This document shows, piece by piece, positions 1-10,328 of a stretch of DNA of 35,682 nt; the stretch's first letter is position 1; each line of letters starts with the position of its first letter. A model generated the notes under the pieces. The model was not told the DNA's origin and ran no database searches. It saw only the letters and a program-made list of their open reading frames with translations. The translations under genes were made by a program, and so were the position numbers. The DNA comes from Microbacterium hydrothermale (lineage in GTDB: Bacteria > Actinomycetota > Actinomycetes > Actinomycetales > Microbacteriaceae), in assembly GCF_004854025.1 (NCBI RefSeq), contig NZ_STGM01000013.1, positions 1 to 35,682 of the forward strand. Reading direction: 5' to 3'.

Positions 1-32
1 TACGGGTAGATTTCTCCCTGGGAAGGACGATC

Positions 33-1799
33 ATGTCGACGGACGACGGCAACGAGCGCAAGAGCAACGAGGGGCGCTCGGGCGACCGCGCGTTCGGACG
101 TGATCGGCCGTCGCGTGATGGCGGATCCGCGTCGCGCGGTGACCGCCCCGCCCGTCGCGACGGAGACGCGCGTCCCTTCCGCCGGGAGGGTGAGCGTCCC
201 GCCCGCCGCGACGGCGACCGTCCGTTCCGTCGCGAGGGAGACCGTCCCGCACGTCGCGACGGCGACTCGCGCCCCTTCCGTCAGGACGGGGATCGTCCGT
301 TCCGTCGGGATGGGGATCGCCCGGTGCGCCGCGACGGTGATCGACCGGTTCGCCGTGACGGGGATGCACGTCCGTTCCGTCAGGACGGGGATCGACCGTT
401 CCGTCGGGACGGGGAGCGCCCGGTGCGTCGTGATGGCGACCGTCCTCTGCGTCGTGATGACAACCGACCGGTGCGTCGTGACGGGGACTCGCGTCCGTTC
501 CGTCGGGACGGCGAGCGCCCGGTGCGCCGTGATGGCGACCGTCCCGTGCGTCGTGATGGCGACCGATCGGTGCGTCGTGACGGGGACTCGCGTCCGTTCC
601 GTCGGGACGGGGATCGCCCGGTGCGGCGCGATGGCGACCGTCCCGTGCGGCGCGACGGTGACCGTCCGGTGCGTCGTGACGGGGACTCGCGTCCGTTCCG
701 TCAGGACGGGGACCGCCCCGTGCGGCGCGAGGGTGATCGCCCCTTCCGGAAAGACGGCGACCGAGCGCCCTACCGCGGGGGCGAGGGTCATCCCGCCCGC
801 CGCGACGGCGACTCCCGGGGCTTCGGTTCCGGTGACCGTCGACCGTCGCGCGACAGCCGTCCGGGCGCCGGCGCCCCCCGCCGTTTCGATCGTGACGACG
901 CGCGTGCCACCCGGCCTCCCCAGGATCGTCGCGAGCGCGGCCCGGAGCTGCCCGAGGACGTCACCGCCTTCGACCTCCCCGGTGCCGCGCGCAACGAGCT
1001 GAAGACGCTCAGCAAGGACAACGCCGACAACGTCGCGCGTCACCTTGCGATGGCCGCCCGGCTGATCGACGACGACCCGGCCCTCGCGCATCAGCACGCC
1101 CTCGCGGCGTCGCGCAGCGCAGGACGCGTCGGCGTCGTGCGCGAGACCGTCGCCATCACGGCGTATGCGGTGGGTGACTTCGCTCTCGCGTTGCGCGAGC
1201 TGCGGACGCATCGTCGCATCACGGGCTCGGACGAGCAGCTGCCGCTGATCGTCGACAGCGAGCGTGGCGTCGGACGCCCCGACCGCGCGCTCGAGGAAGG
1301 CCGAGCGGTGGACCGCACGACCTTGTCCGTCCCCGTGCGCGTGCAGCTCGCGATCGCCATGTCGGGTGCGCGACTCGACCTCGGACAGACCGACCGTGCC
1401 CTGCAGGAGCTCGAGATCCCCGAAGCCGACCCGGACCGCGCGTTCGAGTGGAGCCCCGCGCTGTTCTCCGCGCGGGCGGCGGTGCTCGAGGAGCTCGGGC
1501 GCGACGAGGAAGCATCCGAGTGGCAGCGACGAGCAGACATCGCCGCCGAGGCGCTCGACGCGGCGGCCGGAGTGGCCGATCGCGAGGTCATCGTCGTCGA
1601 GGAGATCGACCTGATCGATCACGAGGGCGGAGTGGACGTGGCATCCGGTGTCATTCCCCTCGAGGAGTCCGCGGACGAGGCGGACGCGGAGGTCGGCGAC
1701 GACGAAGGCGGGGCCGAGTCCGAGGACGCCGCCGCCGACGGCCCCGCGGATGCCGCGGACCCGTCGTCAACGGACGACGAGGCTGGGGACGCGCGATGA
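33..1799 (+). CDS. Arg/Asp-repeat protein with TPR-like domain (Rv1691-type)
   Basis: A 588-residue protein in three parts. Residues 1-303 are low complexity and dominated by 8-9 residue units of the RRDGDRPV/RRDGDSRPF type. Residues about 305-515 form an alanine/leucine-rich helical region (for example ALAHQHALAASRSAG and DRALQELEIPEADPDRAFEW) that reads like degenerate TPR repeats. Residues about 520-588 are a strongly acidic tail. The ATG follows GGAAGGA with 5 bases between. The stop overlaps the next start as ATGA, so the two genes are coupled. Position ahead of a HAD phosphatase, tlyA, nadK and recN matches M. tuberculosis Rv1691. Microbacteriaceae homologues are often labelled 'primosomal protein', but I see no primosome domain. 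The mixed-charge N-terminus against an acidic C-terminus suggests a disordered, possibly RNA- or protein-binding scaffold; that role is inference. Confidence 0.85.
   Translation: MSTDDGNERKSNEGRSGDRAFGRDRPSRDGGSASRGDRPARRDGDARPFRREGERPARRDGDRPFRREGDRPARRDGDSRPFRQDGDRPFRRDGDRPVRRDGDRPVRRDGDARPFRQDGDRPFRRDGERPVRRDGDRPLRRDDNRPVRRDGDSRPFRRDGERPVRRDGDRPVRRDGDRSVRRDGDSRPFRRDGDRPVRRDGDRPVRRDGDRPVRRDGDSRPFRQDGDRPVRREGDRPFRKDGDRAPYRGGEGHPARRDGDSRGFGSGDRRPSRDSRPGAGAPRRFDRDDARATRPPQDRRERGPELPEDVTAFDLPGAARNELKTLSKDNADNVARHLAMAARLIDDDPALAHQHALAASRSAGRVGVVRETVAITAYAVGDFALALRELRTHRRITGSDEQLPLIVDSERGVGRPDRALEEGRAVDRTTLSVPVRVQLAIAMSGARLDLGQTDRALQELEIPEADPDRAFEWSPALFSARAAVLEELGRDEEASEWQRRADIAAEALDAAAGVADREVIVVEEIDLIDHEGGVDVASGVIPLEESADEADAEVGDDEGGAESEDAAADGPADAADPSSTDDEAGDAR
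138..821 (+). repeat. 24/27-bp coding minisatellite
   Basis: Tandem in-frame units of 24 bp (RRDGDRPV) and 27 bp (RRDGDSRPF, with one extra codon) run through residues 36-263 of the first gene. Variants carry Q for the second R, E for D, and F/V/A/L at the last position. Unit length is always a multiple of three, so gain or loss of units keeps the frame. Copy number probably varies between strains. Confidence 0.85.
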
Positions 1800-2833
1800 T
1801 CTTCCGCCGCGCCGCCGCGCCGGCGACGCCGCTGGACGGGGTGGACGTGGTCCTCTCCGATCTGGACGGGGTCGTGTACGCCGGTCCGGGCGCCCTCCCG
1901 CACGCGGTGGATAGTCTGAACCGCGCGCAGGACGAGGGACGCCGGCTGGGGTACATCACCAACAACGCCTCCCGGACCGACGCCTCCGTGGCGGAGCACC
2001 TGAGCTCGCTCGGACTGCGCGTCGTCGCCGAAGACGTCACGACGAGCCCCCAGGCGGCGATGCGCCTCATGAAGGATCTCGTTCCGGCGGGGTCGACGCT
2101 GCTGGTCATCGGCGGCGAGGGTCTCGTGGTCGAGGTCGAGAAGGCCGGTTTCGTCGTCACGCGCAGCGCGGACGACTCTCCCGCCGCGGTCGTGCAGGGC
2201 TTCGCTCCCGAGGTCGGCTGGAAGCACCTCGCGGAGGCCGCGTACGCCCTCGCGACGCCGATCGAGGACGGCGGCATCCCCTGGGTGGCGACCAACACCG
2301 ATTGGACGATCCCCCAGGCGCGCGGGATCGCACCGGGGAACGGAACCCTGGTGTCGGCCGTGCACACCGCCGTCGGACGTCTCGCGACGATCGCCGGCAA
2401 GCCCGAACGGCCCATCTTCGACGAGGCCGTGACCCGCACCGGGGCGACGTCGCCCCTGTTCATCGGCGATCGTCTGGACACCGACATCCAGGGCGCGCGC
2501 ACGGCGGGTATGCCCTCGCTCCTCGTCCTGACCGGGATCGACCGCCCGAAGCAGGTCCTCGCGGCGCCGCCGTCGCAGCGGCCCGACTACATCGTCGAAG
2601 ACCTCCGGCAGCTGTTCGAGCCGTACCCGGCGACCATCGTCAAGGGCGAGCGCACCCGCGTGGGCGACGCGATCGTCGAGATCGACGGCGTCGACCTGCG
2701 CATCGTGGCGGAGGGCGGCCGGCAGATCGACCTCCTCCGCGCGGGAGCGGCGGCGATCTGGAACTCCGGGCGGGCCATCTTCGGCTTCCGTGTTCCGGAG
2801 CAGCTGTACGCGGACCCCTTCCGGGCGCGCTGA
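1796..2833 (+). CDS. HAD-IIA family sugar/glycerol phosphatase (Rv1692-type)
   Basis: A 345-residue haloacid-dehalogenase hydrolase of the NagD / p-nitrophenyl-phosphatase subclass. Motif I is DLDGVVY with nucleophile Asp22 and acid/base Asp24. Motif II is TNN at 55-57. The motif III lysine lies in GKPERP, and motif IV is FIGDRLDTDI. A cap domain falls between motifs II and III, as is usual for type IIA. The M. tuberculosis gene in the same position, Rv1692, was shown to be a glycerol-3-phosphate phosphatase, so a role in glycerophospholipid or polyol-phosphate turnover is likely. The exact substrate here is inference. The ATG overlaps the upstream stop (ATGA), which fixes the start. About 60 C-terminal residues extend past the HAD core. 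The protein should be cytosolic and magnesium-dependent. Confidence 0.88.
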   Translation: MIFRRAAAPATPLDGVDVVLSDLDGVVYAGPGALPHAVDSLNRAQDEGRRLGYITNNASRTDASVAEHLSSLGLRVVAEDVTTSPQAAMRLMKDLVPAGSTLLVIGGEGLVVEVEKAGFVVTRSADDSPAAVVQGFAPEVGWKHLAEAAYALATPIEDGGIPWVATNTDWTIPQARGIAPGNGTLVSAVHTAVGRLATIAGKPERPIFDEAVTRTGATSPLFIGDRLDTDIQGARTAGMPSLLVLTGIDRPKQVLAAPPSQRPDYIVEDLRQLFEPYPATIVKGERTRVGDAIVEIDGVDLRIVAEGGRQIDLLRAGAAAIWNSGRAIFGFRVPEQLYADPFRAR

Positions 2834-2839
2834 CGTCGG

Positions 2840-2845
2840 TAGCAT
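2840..2845 (+). promoter_or_regulatory. Putative -10 box (TAGCAT), leaderless promoter
   Basis: TAGCAT fits the actinobacterial TAnnnT -10 pattern and ends 7 bases before the ATG at 2853, so the transcript would begin at or next to the start codon. No good -35 box was found. The bases between the box and the ATG are themselves a GGCATCC heptamer. Confidence 0.4.
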
Positions 2846-2852
2846 GGCATCC

Positions 2853-3023
2853 ATGTCGGACAGCGAAGACCCGGATGTCTCGACGGAGCTGATCGATCGC
2901 CTGCGTCTGATCGAGGAGCAGCCTCTGCACGCGCGCGCCGACGCCTACGCCGCGGTGCACGACGAACTGGCCCGGCGCCTCGCATCGGCGCCGACCGATC
3001 CCGCCGCGGCGTCGCGCCCGTGA
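2853..3023 (+). CDS. Small acidic/helical protein, Rv1693-type
   Basis: A 56-residue protein beginning MSDSEDPD, with an acidic start and an amphipathic helix (ELIDRLRLIEEQPLHARAD, then AYAAVHDELARRL). There is no recognisable domain. An in-frame ATG at 2844 lies inside the putative -10 box, so 2853 is preferred as a leaderless start; otherwise the protein gains three residues. Its stop overlaps the tlyA GTG start (GTGA). A similarly tiny gene (Rv1693) sits between the phosphatase and tlyA in M. tuberculosis, so this is a conserved micro-gene rather than a chance frame. Function unknown. Tight coupling suggests a link to TlyA expression or assembly, which is inference. Confidence 0.7.
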   Translation: MSDSEDPDVSTELIDRLRLIEEQPLHARADAYAAVHDELARRLASAPTDPAAASRP

Positions 3024-3820
3024 CCTCCCGCCTCGACGCCGAGCTCGCCGCCCGCGGGCTCGCCCGCTCGCGTTCGCACGCATCGCAGCTGATCGCCGCC
3101 GGAGTCGTCAGCGTGGACGGCAAGCCGGTGGTGAAGCCGTCGACGCCCGTCGGCGCCGCAAGCGACATCACCGTCGCGGGTGCCGATCACTACGTCAGCC
3201 GGGCGGCGCACAAGCTGATCGCCGCGCTCGACGCCTTCCCGATCGAGGTGGCGGGGCGCACGGCGCTCGACCTCGGCGCCTCGACCGGCGGATTCACGCA
3301 GGTGCTTCGCGAGCGCGGTGCCCGGCCCGTTCTCGCCGTCGACGTGGGGCACGGACAGTTGTCCACCGTCGTGGGGAGCGACCCCGACGTGGTGTCGGTG
3401 GAGGGGTATAACGTGCGGTTCATGACCGCCGATTCCCTCGCCGCCGCAACCGGCATCGACGAGCGGCCGAGCGTGGTCACCGGCGATCTGTCGTTCATCT
3501 CCCTGCACCACGTGCTGCCGGCGGTGGCGACAACCGCGGCGAGCGAGGCGGATGTCGTGCTGCTGATCAAGCCGCAGTTCGAGGTGGGACGGACCGCGGT
3601 CAAGGGCGGCCTCGTGACCGACCCTGCCCTGCGCTCCGATGCGGTGCACGGCGTCCTGTGGGCGGCGTGGGACACGGGGCTGCGCACGGCCGGACTGATC
3701 GCGTCGCCCCTCGTCGGGACCCACGGCAACCAGGAGTATGTCGCGTGGTTCTCGGCCGTCCGGGGCGGTGACCCCTCAGAATGGGAGAGCACCGTGACCG
3801 AACTGACCGGAAGCCGATGA
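3020..3820 (+). CDS. tlyA: 16S/23S rRNA (cytidine-2'-O)-methyltransferase TlyA
   Basis: A 266-residue protein with an N-terminal S4 RNA-binding domain (about residues 3-50) and a C-terminal FtsJ-like Rossmann methyltransferase. The SAM-binding loop is LDLGASTGG at 83-91. Residues expected of the 2'-O-methyltransferase tetrad are visible: Lys65 in AAHKL, Asp in GDLSFIS, Lys in LIKPQFE and Glu in the same motif. TlyA methylates one cytidine in each of 16S and 23S rRNA; in mycobacteria its loss gives capreomycin and viomycin resistance. The GTG start overlaps the previous stop, and the C-terminus overlaps nadK as ATGA. The interdomain linker that reads RAWV in M. tuberculosis reads DHYV here. 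Length is normal for the family. Confidence 0.95.
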   Translation: MTSRLDAELAARGLARSRSHASQLIAAGVVSVDGKPVVKPSTPVGAASDITVAGADHYVSRAAHKLIAALDAFPIEVAGRTALDLGASTGGFTQVLRERGARPVLAVDVGHGQLSTVVGSDPDVVSVEGYNVRFMTADSLAAATGIDERPSVVTGDLSFISLHHVLPAVATTAASEADVVLLIKPQFEVGRTAVKGGLVTDPALRSDAVHGVLWAAWDTGLRTAGLIASPLVGTHGNQEYVAWFSAVRGGDPSEWESTVTELTGSR

Positions 3821-4737
3821 CCCCCAGCGATCGCCGAATCCTCCTCGTCGTGCACGCACGCCGCGATGACACCGTCCATGCCGCCGAGCGCATCCTCACC
3901 GCCGTGCGCGCCGCGGGGGCGACTCCCGTCGTCTCGGCGGAGGACCGACCCGAACTCGCCGAGCGGCTCTCGCTCGAGGGAGTCGAGACCCTCGGCATCG
4001 ATGTCGACATCGCCGACGTCGAGCTCGCGATCGTCCTCGGTGGCGACGGCACGATCCTGCGCGCGGCCGAGACCGTGCGCGGGGGGCGCGCTCCGATCCT
4101 CGGGATCAACATGGGCCACGTCGGCTTCCTCGCCGAGATCGAGCGCGACGACATGGACGACGCCGTCCGCCGCGTGATCGCCCGCGACTACACCGTCGAA
4201 GAGCGTCTCGCCCTGGCCGTCCGGGTGCTGGATGCCGACGACACCGTCATCTTCGAGACCTGGGCGCTGAACGAAGCCACCGTCGAGAAGGCCAGCCGCG
4301 AACGCATGCTCGAGGTCGTCATGGAGGTCGACGGTCGTCCGCTGTCGTCCTTCGGGTGCGACGGCGTGGTCGTCGCTTCGCCGACGGGATCGACGGCCTA
4401 CAACTTCTCGGCCGGGGGACCGGTCATCTGGCCCACGGTCGAGGCGATCGCCGTGGTGCCCCTCTCGGCCCACGCGCTCTTCGCGCGCCCGCTCGTGGTG
4501 AGCCCCGACGCGACCGTCGCCGTCGAGGTGCTCGAGCGCACGAGCGGGAGCGGCATCCTGTGGTGCGACGGGCGACGCTCGCACGAACTGCCGCCCGGTG
4601 CCCGCGTCGTGGTGCGGCGGTCGTCGCGCCCGGTGCGGCTGGCGCGACTGCATCCCGCGGCGTTCACCGATCGGCTCGTGCGCAAGTTCCGCCTGCCCGT
4701 CACGGGCTGGCGCGGGGCGACGGGAGGCACCGCGTGA
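3817..4737 (+). CDS. nadK: NAD kinase
   Basis: A 306-residue ATP(or polyphosphate)-NAD kinase, making NADP+ from NAD+ in the cytosol. The diacylglycerol-kinase-like fold is identified by GGDGT (75-79), the NMGHVGFLAE segment (98-107), the NE dipeptide (152-153) that contacts NAD ribose, and the conserved DGVVVASPTGSTAY stretch (182-195). The ATG overlaps the tlyA stop and the terminal TGA overlaps the recN GTG, so tlyA, nadK and recN form one translationally coupled unit. The order matches M. tuberculosis Rv1694-Rv1696. Nothing is unusual about length or key residues. Confidence 0.96.
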   Translation: MTPSDRRILLVVHARRDDTVHAAERILTAVRAAGATPVVSAEDRPELAERLSLEGVETLGIDVDIADVELAIVLGGDGTILRAAETVRGGRAPILGINMGHVGFLAEIERDDMDDAVRRVIARDYTVEERLALAVRVLDADDTVIFETWALNEATVEKASRERMLEVVMEVDGRPLSSFGCDGVVVASPTGSTAYNFSAGGPVIWPTVEAIAVVPLSAHALFARPLVVSPDATVAVEVLERTSGSGILWCDGRRSHELPPGARVVVRRSSRPVRLARLHPAAFTDRLVRKFRLPVTGWRGATGGTA

Positions 4738-6428
4738 TCGAGGAGATGCGGCTGAAAGACCTCGGGGTCATCGCCGACGCCACGCTGCCGATCGGCCGCG
4801 GGTTCACGGCGATCACCGGCGAGACCGGCGCCGGCAAGACGATGGTCGTCACCGGACTCGGTCTGCTGCTGGGGCAGCGTGCCGACTCGGGAGCCGTGCG
4901 CTCGGGGGCCGCACAGGCCGCCGTCGAGGGCGTCTGGCTGGTGCCCGAAGACGGGCCGGTCGCCGCTCGCGTGCGCGAAGCCGGGGGCGACGTCGAACCC
5001 GTCGGCGAGGGCGCGGCGGAGCTGTACCTCGGCCGCACGGTGTCGAGCGAGGGTCGCGGGCGGGCCACCGTGGGCGGGCGGACCGCCCCGGCCGGGGTGC
5101 TCGCCGATCTGGCCGACGACCTCGTCGTGGTGCACGGGCAATCCGATCAGCTGCGCCTGCGCTCGGCATCCGCCCAGCGCGATGCGCTCGATCGCTTCGG
5201 CGGCGAGCCGGTGGCGACGGCACGGGCGACCTATCGCGCCGCGTGGGACACCTGGCGTGCGCTCGACGCCGAGCTGTCGACCCTCACCGGTGATCGCGAC
5301 GAGCGCGCGCGCGAGGCGGAGCAGCTGCGCGCGGCCATCGCCGATATCGAGGCCGCGGCGCCGCTCCCGGGCGAAGAAGACGAGCTGGCCCGTCGCGCGG
5401 AACGACTGGCCAACGCCGAGGAGCTCCGCGTCGCCGCGGTGACCGCGCACGCCGCCCTCTCGAACGAAGACGGGGCCCCCGACGTCGTGTCCCTGCTGGC
5501 GGAGGCCCGCCGCGCCCTGGAGCGCATCTCGGGCAGCGACGCCGCTCTCGCCGCGATCGGCGAGCAGATCGCCGATCTGGGCTACCGCGCCACCGATGCC
5601 TCCGTCGCGCTTTCGGGGTACCTCGCCGACCTCGACGAGTCCGGCCCGCACGAGCTCGCGGCCGTCGACGAGCGCCGCGGGGTTCTCGCCGCCCTCGCCC
5701 GCACCCACGGCTCGGTCGACGCCGCGATCGATCTGCTCGCGACCGGGTCGGCCCGCCTCGTCGAGCTGGACGACGACGGAGACCGTCTCGAACGACTCGC
5801 GGCCCGACGCGACGAGGCCGCCCGCGAACTCGACGCCGCCGCCGACGCCCTGACGTCGGCCCGCCGCGAAGCGGCGGAACGCCTCGGTGCGGCCGTCACC
5901 GAAGAACTGCACGCCCTGGCGCTGCCCGACGCGAGGCTCACGGTCGACGTGGCTCCCGCCTCTCCGGCCGCGCACGGGCGCGACGACGTCGCCATCCTGC
6001 TCGCGCCCCACCCCGGGGCCGACCCGCGACCGGTGTCGCGGGGCGCCTCGGGCGGCGAGCTCAGCCGCGTGATGCTGGCCATCGAGGTCGTGATCGCCGG
6101 CGTCGACCCCGTGCCGACGTTCGTCTTCGACGAGGTGGACGCGGGAATCGGCGGCGCCGCGGCGATCGAGGTCGGTCGACGCCTGGCCCGCCTGGCGGAG
6201 TCGTCGCAGGTGATCGCGGTCACCCACCTCGCCCAGGTGGCGGCCTTCGCTGGCAACCACCTGACGGTCGTCAAGGGCAACGACGGCGCGGTCACGGCAT
6301 CCAGCGTCCGACGCCTCGACGGAGCCGAGCGCGAGGCGGAGATGGCGCGACTGCTCTCGGGACTCAGCGACTCGGATGCCGCCCTCACCCACGCCCGCGA
6401 GCTGCTGGAGACCGGGCGGGCACGCTGA
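4734..6428 (+). CDS. recN: DNA repair ATPase RecN
   Basis: A 564-residue SMC-like ATPase acting in homologous repair of double-strand breaks. Walker A is GETGAGKT at 29-36. The ABC signature SGGELSR begins at residue 439. Walker B is VFDEVDAG with Asp466 and Glu467, followed by a VTHLAQVAAF switch segment. Between them is a long alanine/glutamate/arginine-rich coiled coil (about 160-370), as expected. The GTG start overlaps the nadK stop by four bases (GTGA); longer upstream reading in this frame runs through nadK and is not credible. It is the last gene of the coupled tlyA-nadK-recN unit. The 108 bases that follow carry the pyrG promoter. Confidence 0.96.
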   Translation: MIEEMRLKDLGVIADATLPIGRGFTAITGETGAGKTMVVTGLGLLLGQRADSGAVRSGAAQAAVEGVWLVPEDGPVAARVREAGGDVEPVGEGAAELYLGRTVSSEGRGRATVGGRTAPAGVLADLADDLVVVHGQSDQLRLRSASAQRDALDRFGGEPVATARATYRAAWDTWRALDAELSTLTGDRDERAREAEQLRAAIADIEAAAPLPGEEDELARRAERLANAEELRVAAVTAHAALSNEDGAPDVVSLLAEARRALERISGSDAALAAIGEQIADLGYRATDASVALSGYLADLDESGPHELAAVDERRGVLAALARTHGSVDAAIDLLATGSARLVELDDDGDRLERLAARRDEAARELDAAADALTSARREAAERLGAAVTEELHALALPDARLTVDVAPASPAAHGRDDVAILLAPHPGADPRPVSRGASGGELSRVMLAIEVVIAGVDPVPTFVFDEVDAGIGGAAAIEVGRRLARLAESSQVIAVTHLAQVAAFAGNHLTVVKGNDGAVTASSVRRLDGAEREAEMARLLSGLSDSDAALTHARELLETGRAR

Positions 6429-6467
6429 CCCGACCGCGCCCGACCCCTGATCGACACGCGGGCGTGA

Positions 6468-8237
<1,770 letters not shown>

Positions 8238-8238
8238 G

Positions 8239-8817
8239 ATGGAGTCGCTGCGCGACGAGCGGGTCGACCTCGAGGTCGTCTCGACCGACCTCGTGTACGA
8301 GGGTGCCGTGTGGGACGTGCGCAGCGACACCGTCCGGTACGGCGACGGCGAGATGACGCGTCAGTACGTCGAGCACCCGGGAGCCGCGGCGGTCGTCGCG
8401 ATCGACGACGAGGGTCGCGTCGTCCTCATCCAGCAGTACCGCCACCCCATCAAGGAGCGCGACTGGGAGATCCCGGCGGGACTGCTCGACGTGGCCGGAG
8501 AGCCGCCGCTCGAGACGGCGAAGCGCGAGCTGACCGAAGAGGTCGACCTCGAGGCCGACCGCTGGCAGCACCTGCTGTCGATGCACACCACCCCGGGCGG
8601 GAACGACGAGGTCGTGCACCTCTTCCTCGCCCGCGGGCTGCGCGAGGTCGAGACCGACTACGAGCGCGAGCACGAGGAATCCGACATGCGGGTCGAGCGC
8701 GTGCCGCTCGACGACGTGATCGACGGGGTCATCGCGGGGCGTCTGCGCAACGGCATCCTGGCCGCGGGGGCGCTCGCGGCGGCCGAGGTCCTGCGCCGCG
8801 AGGCCGCGTCGGCCTGA
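8239..8817 (+). CDS. Nudix hydrolase, ADP-ribose pyrophosphatase type
   Basis: A 192-residue Nudix protein. The family hydrolyses ADP-ribose to AMP and ribose 5-phosphate in the cytosol. The Nudix box spans about residues 81-104 ([10 protein letters not shown], then [10 protein letters not shown]) with the metal-binding REL-EE core at Arg96, Glu97, Glu100 and Glu101. The usual glycine of EExG is Asp here (EEVD), a change I believe occurs in other actinobacterial members. The ATG at 8239 lies one base after the pyrG stop and is preceded by GGAGGA. The position equals M. tuberculosis Rv1700, a characterised ADP-ribose pyrophosphatase, which supports the assignment over other Nudix substrates. 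xerD begins one base after the stop. Confidence 0.9.
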   Translation: MESLRDERVDLEVVSTDLVYEGAVWDVRSDTVRYGDGEMTRQYVEHPGAAAVVAIDDEGRVVLIQQYRHPIKERDWEIPAGLLDVAGEPPLETAKRELTEEVDLEADRWQHLLSMHTTPGGNDEVVHLFLARGLREVETDYEREHEESDMRVERVPLDDVIDGVIAGRLRNGILAAGALAAAEVLRREAASA

Positions 8818-8818
8818 C

Positions 8819-9748
8819 GTGGAGCTCGAGCGCGCGGTCGACACCTACCTGCGACACATCGCGCTCGAACGGGGCCTGTCGGATCACACGGTCGCGGCCT
8901 ATCGGCGCGACCTCGAGGTGTACACGGCGTGGCTCCGCGCGCGCGACGTCGTCGAGGCCGAGGCGGTGACCGCCGAGCTGGTCGCCGCCTTCGGCGCGGA
9001 GCGGGCCTCGGCCGACCCTCCGCCCGCGGCGTCGTCGCTCGCGCGTCTGCAGTCGTCGGTGCGGGGGCTGCACCGCTTCCTCGTGCGCGAGGGGCGGACC
9101 GAGGCGGATCCGAGCGGGCGTCTGCGGCCGCCCAAGACGCCCCGGCGCCTGCCGAAGGCCCTGACCGTCACGCAGATCGACGAGCTGCTGGATGCCGCGG
9201 GGCCGGCGCCCGGATCGCTCGATGCGTCGGCGGCGGAGCCGGTGGCCGTCCGCGACCGGGCGCTGCTCGAACTGCTCTACGCCACGGGCGCGCGCGTGTC
9301 GGAGATCGTGCAGCTCGACCTCGACGACCTGTCGCACGGCGACCTGCTGCGCGTGCGCGGCAAGGGCGACAAGGAACGCATCGTGCCGGTCGGCTCCTAC
9401 GCGCGCGCCGCCGTCGAGGCCTATGCGACGCGCGTGCGCCCCACCCTCGCGGCACGGGGACGCGCGACGCCGCGGCTGTTCCTCGGGGTGCGCGGAGCCC
9501 CCCTCTCGCGGCAGAGCGCGTGGCTCATCATCCAGGCCGCGGCCGATCGCGCCGCCCTCACCGCCCACGTCTCGCCGCACACGCTGCGCCACTCGTTCGC
9601 GACGCACCTGCTGCAGGGCGGTGCGGACGTGCGCGTCGTGCAGGAGCTGCTCGGTCACGCGTCGGTCGCGACCACCCAGATCTACACGCACGTCTCCGTC
9701 GACGCCCTTCGCGACGTGTACGCGACGGCGCACCCGCGGGCGCGGTGA
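8819..9748 (+). CDS. xerD: Tyrosine recombinase XerD
   Basis: A 309-residue site-specific recombinase that, with XerC, resolves chromosome dimers at dif. There is an N-terminal SAM-like core-binding domain (about 1-90) and a catalytic domain with the full set of active residues: Arg159 (ATGARVSE), Lys182 or Lys185 (GKGDKER), His254 and Arg257 (HTLRHSF), His280 (LLGHAS) and nucleophile Tyr289 (TQIYTHV). The GTG start follows the Nudix stop by one base, so coupling is likely. It closes the block that parallels Rv1691-Rv1701. Chromosomal synteny and the lack of any att-like repeats or phage genes argue against a phage integrase. Confidence 0.92.
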   Translation: MELERAVDTYLRHIALERGLSDHTVAAYRRDLEVYTAWLRARDVVEAEAVTAELVAAFGAERASADPPPAASSLARLQSSVRGLHRFLVREGRTEADPSGRLRPPKTPRRLPKALTVTQIDELLDAAGPAPGSLDASAAEPVAVRDRALLELLYATGARVSEIVQLDLDDLSHGDLLRVRGKGDKERIVPVGSYARAAVEAYATRVRPTLAARGRATPRLFLGVRGAPLSRQSAWLIIQAAADRAALTAHVSPHTLRHSFATHLLQGGADVRVVQELLGHASVATTQIYTHVSVDALRDVYATAHPRAR

Positions 9749-9827
9749 GGGGCGACGTGTCGGCGGGGCGGCAATGCGGATCACGGATGCGGGGAGGGGC
9801 TCGGCCGAGCCCGGAGAGGGGATGCCG

Positions 9828-10328
9828 ATGAGCGCATCGGACGCATCGACGACCCGGAGGAGACTGCTCGACGGCGGGCTGGCCCTCGCCGCACTGATTC
9901 CGTTCGCCGTGCTCGGTCTGATCGGGGCCGTGGTCTGCCTCTCCTCGCTCGCGGGAACGGGCTCCGGCGGCGAGGAGGGGGAGACCCTGGTGCTGAGCCT
10001 CCTGCTCGGGGCCGTGTCCGTCGCCTTCTGCCTGCTGGCGGCGGGGGCGTCGGCGCGCGGGGGCCGCCTGTCGTGGCCGCGCGCGCTCTGCCTGGTCGCC
10101 TTCGTCACGATCCTCTGGACGGCTGCCACGTTCGGCCTGTGGGGCACCGGCGCCTTCCTGCTCGTCGCCGATCTCCCGTGGGTGTTCTCCCTCATGGTCG
10201 TCACCGGGTTCACGCTCCCGGTGGCGGGCCTCGGCATCCTGGGGCTCGTCGTCGTCGCGATCGTCCGGCGCGCTCGGGGCCGGGGCGCGCCGGACATCAC
10301 CGAGGGGCCTGGGAGACTAGGGGGATGA
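9828..10328 (+). CDS. Small polytopic membrane protein, unknown function
   Basis: A 166-residue hydrophobic protein not recognised by family. A short polar N-terminus (MSASDASTTRRR) is followed by four or five membrane segments: one around LALAALIPFAVLGLIGAVV, one in LVLSLLLGAVSVAFCLLAA, one near ALCLVAFVTILWTAATF, and a long hydrophobic C-terminal stretch that probably crosses twice, ending with basic RRARGRG. ATG 9828 is preferred because GGAGAGGGG lies 6 bases upstream; in-frame ATGs at 9774 and 9822 would add a charged leader. The stop overlaps the ABC-F start (ATGA), so the two are co-translated. It could be a partner of that ATPase only by neighbourhood, since ABC-F proteins normally act without membrane domains. 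Confidence 0.7.
   Translation: MSASDASTTRRRLLDGGLALAALIPFAVLGLIGAVVCLSSLAGTGSGGEEGETLVLSLLLGAVSVAFCLLAAGASARGGRLSWPRALCLVAFVTILWTAATFGLWGTGAFLLVADLPWVFSLMVVTGFTLPVAGLGILGLVVVAIVRRARGRGAPDITEGPGRLGG

Noticed and set aside
138..821. CRISPR-like or tandem non-coding repeat array
   Set aside because: Units are 24/27 bp, directly abutting without spacers, and keep one open frame with a consistent peptide. It is a coding minisatellite.
1448..1795. Upstream extension of the HAD phosphatase
   Set aside because: The extra residues are an Arg/Gly shadow of the first gene; the HAD motif I lies 22 residues after the ATG at 1796.
4398..6392. Long open frame of about 664 codons antisense to recN
   Set aside because: The recN frame has all catalytic motifs; the antisense frame has none and no start signals.
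8819..9748. Phage or mobile-element integrase
   Set aside because: Position in the conserved tlyA-nadK-recN-pyrG-Nudix order, full XerD motifs, and no att repeats or phage genes nearby.
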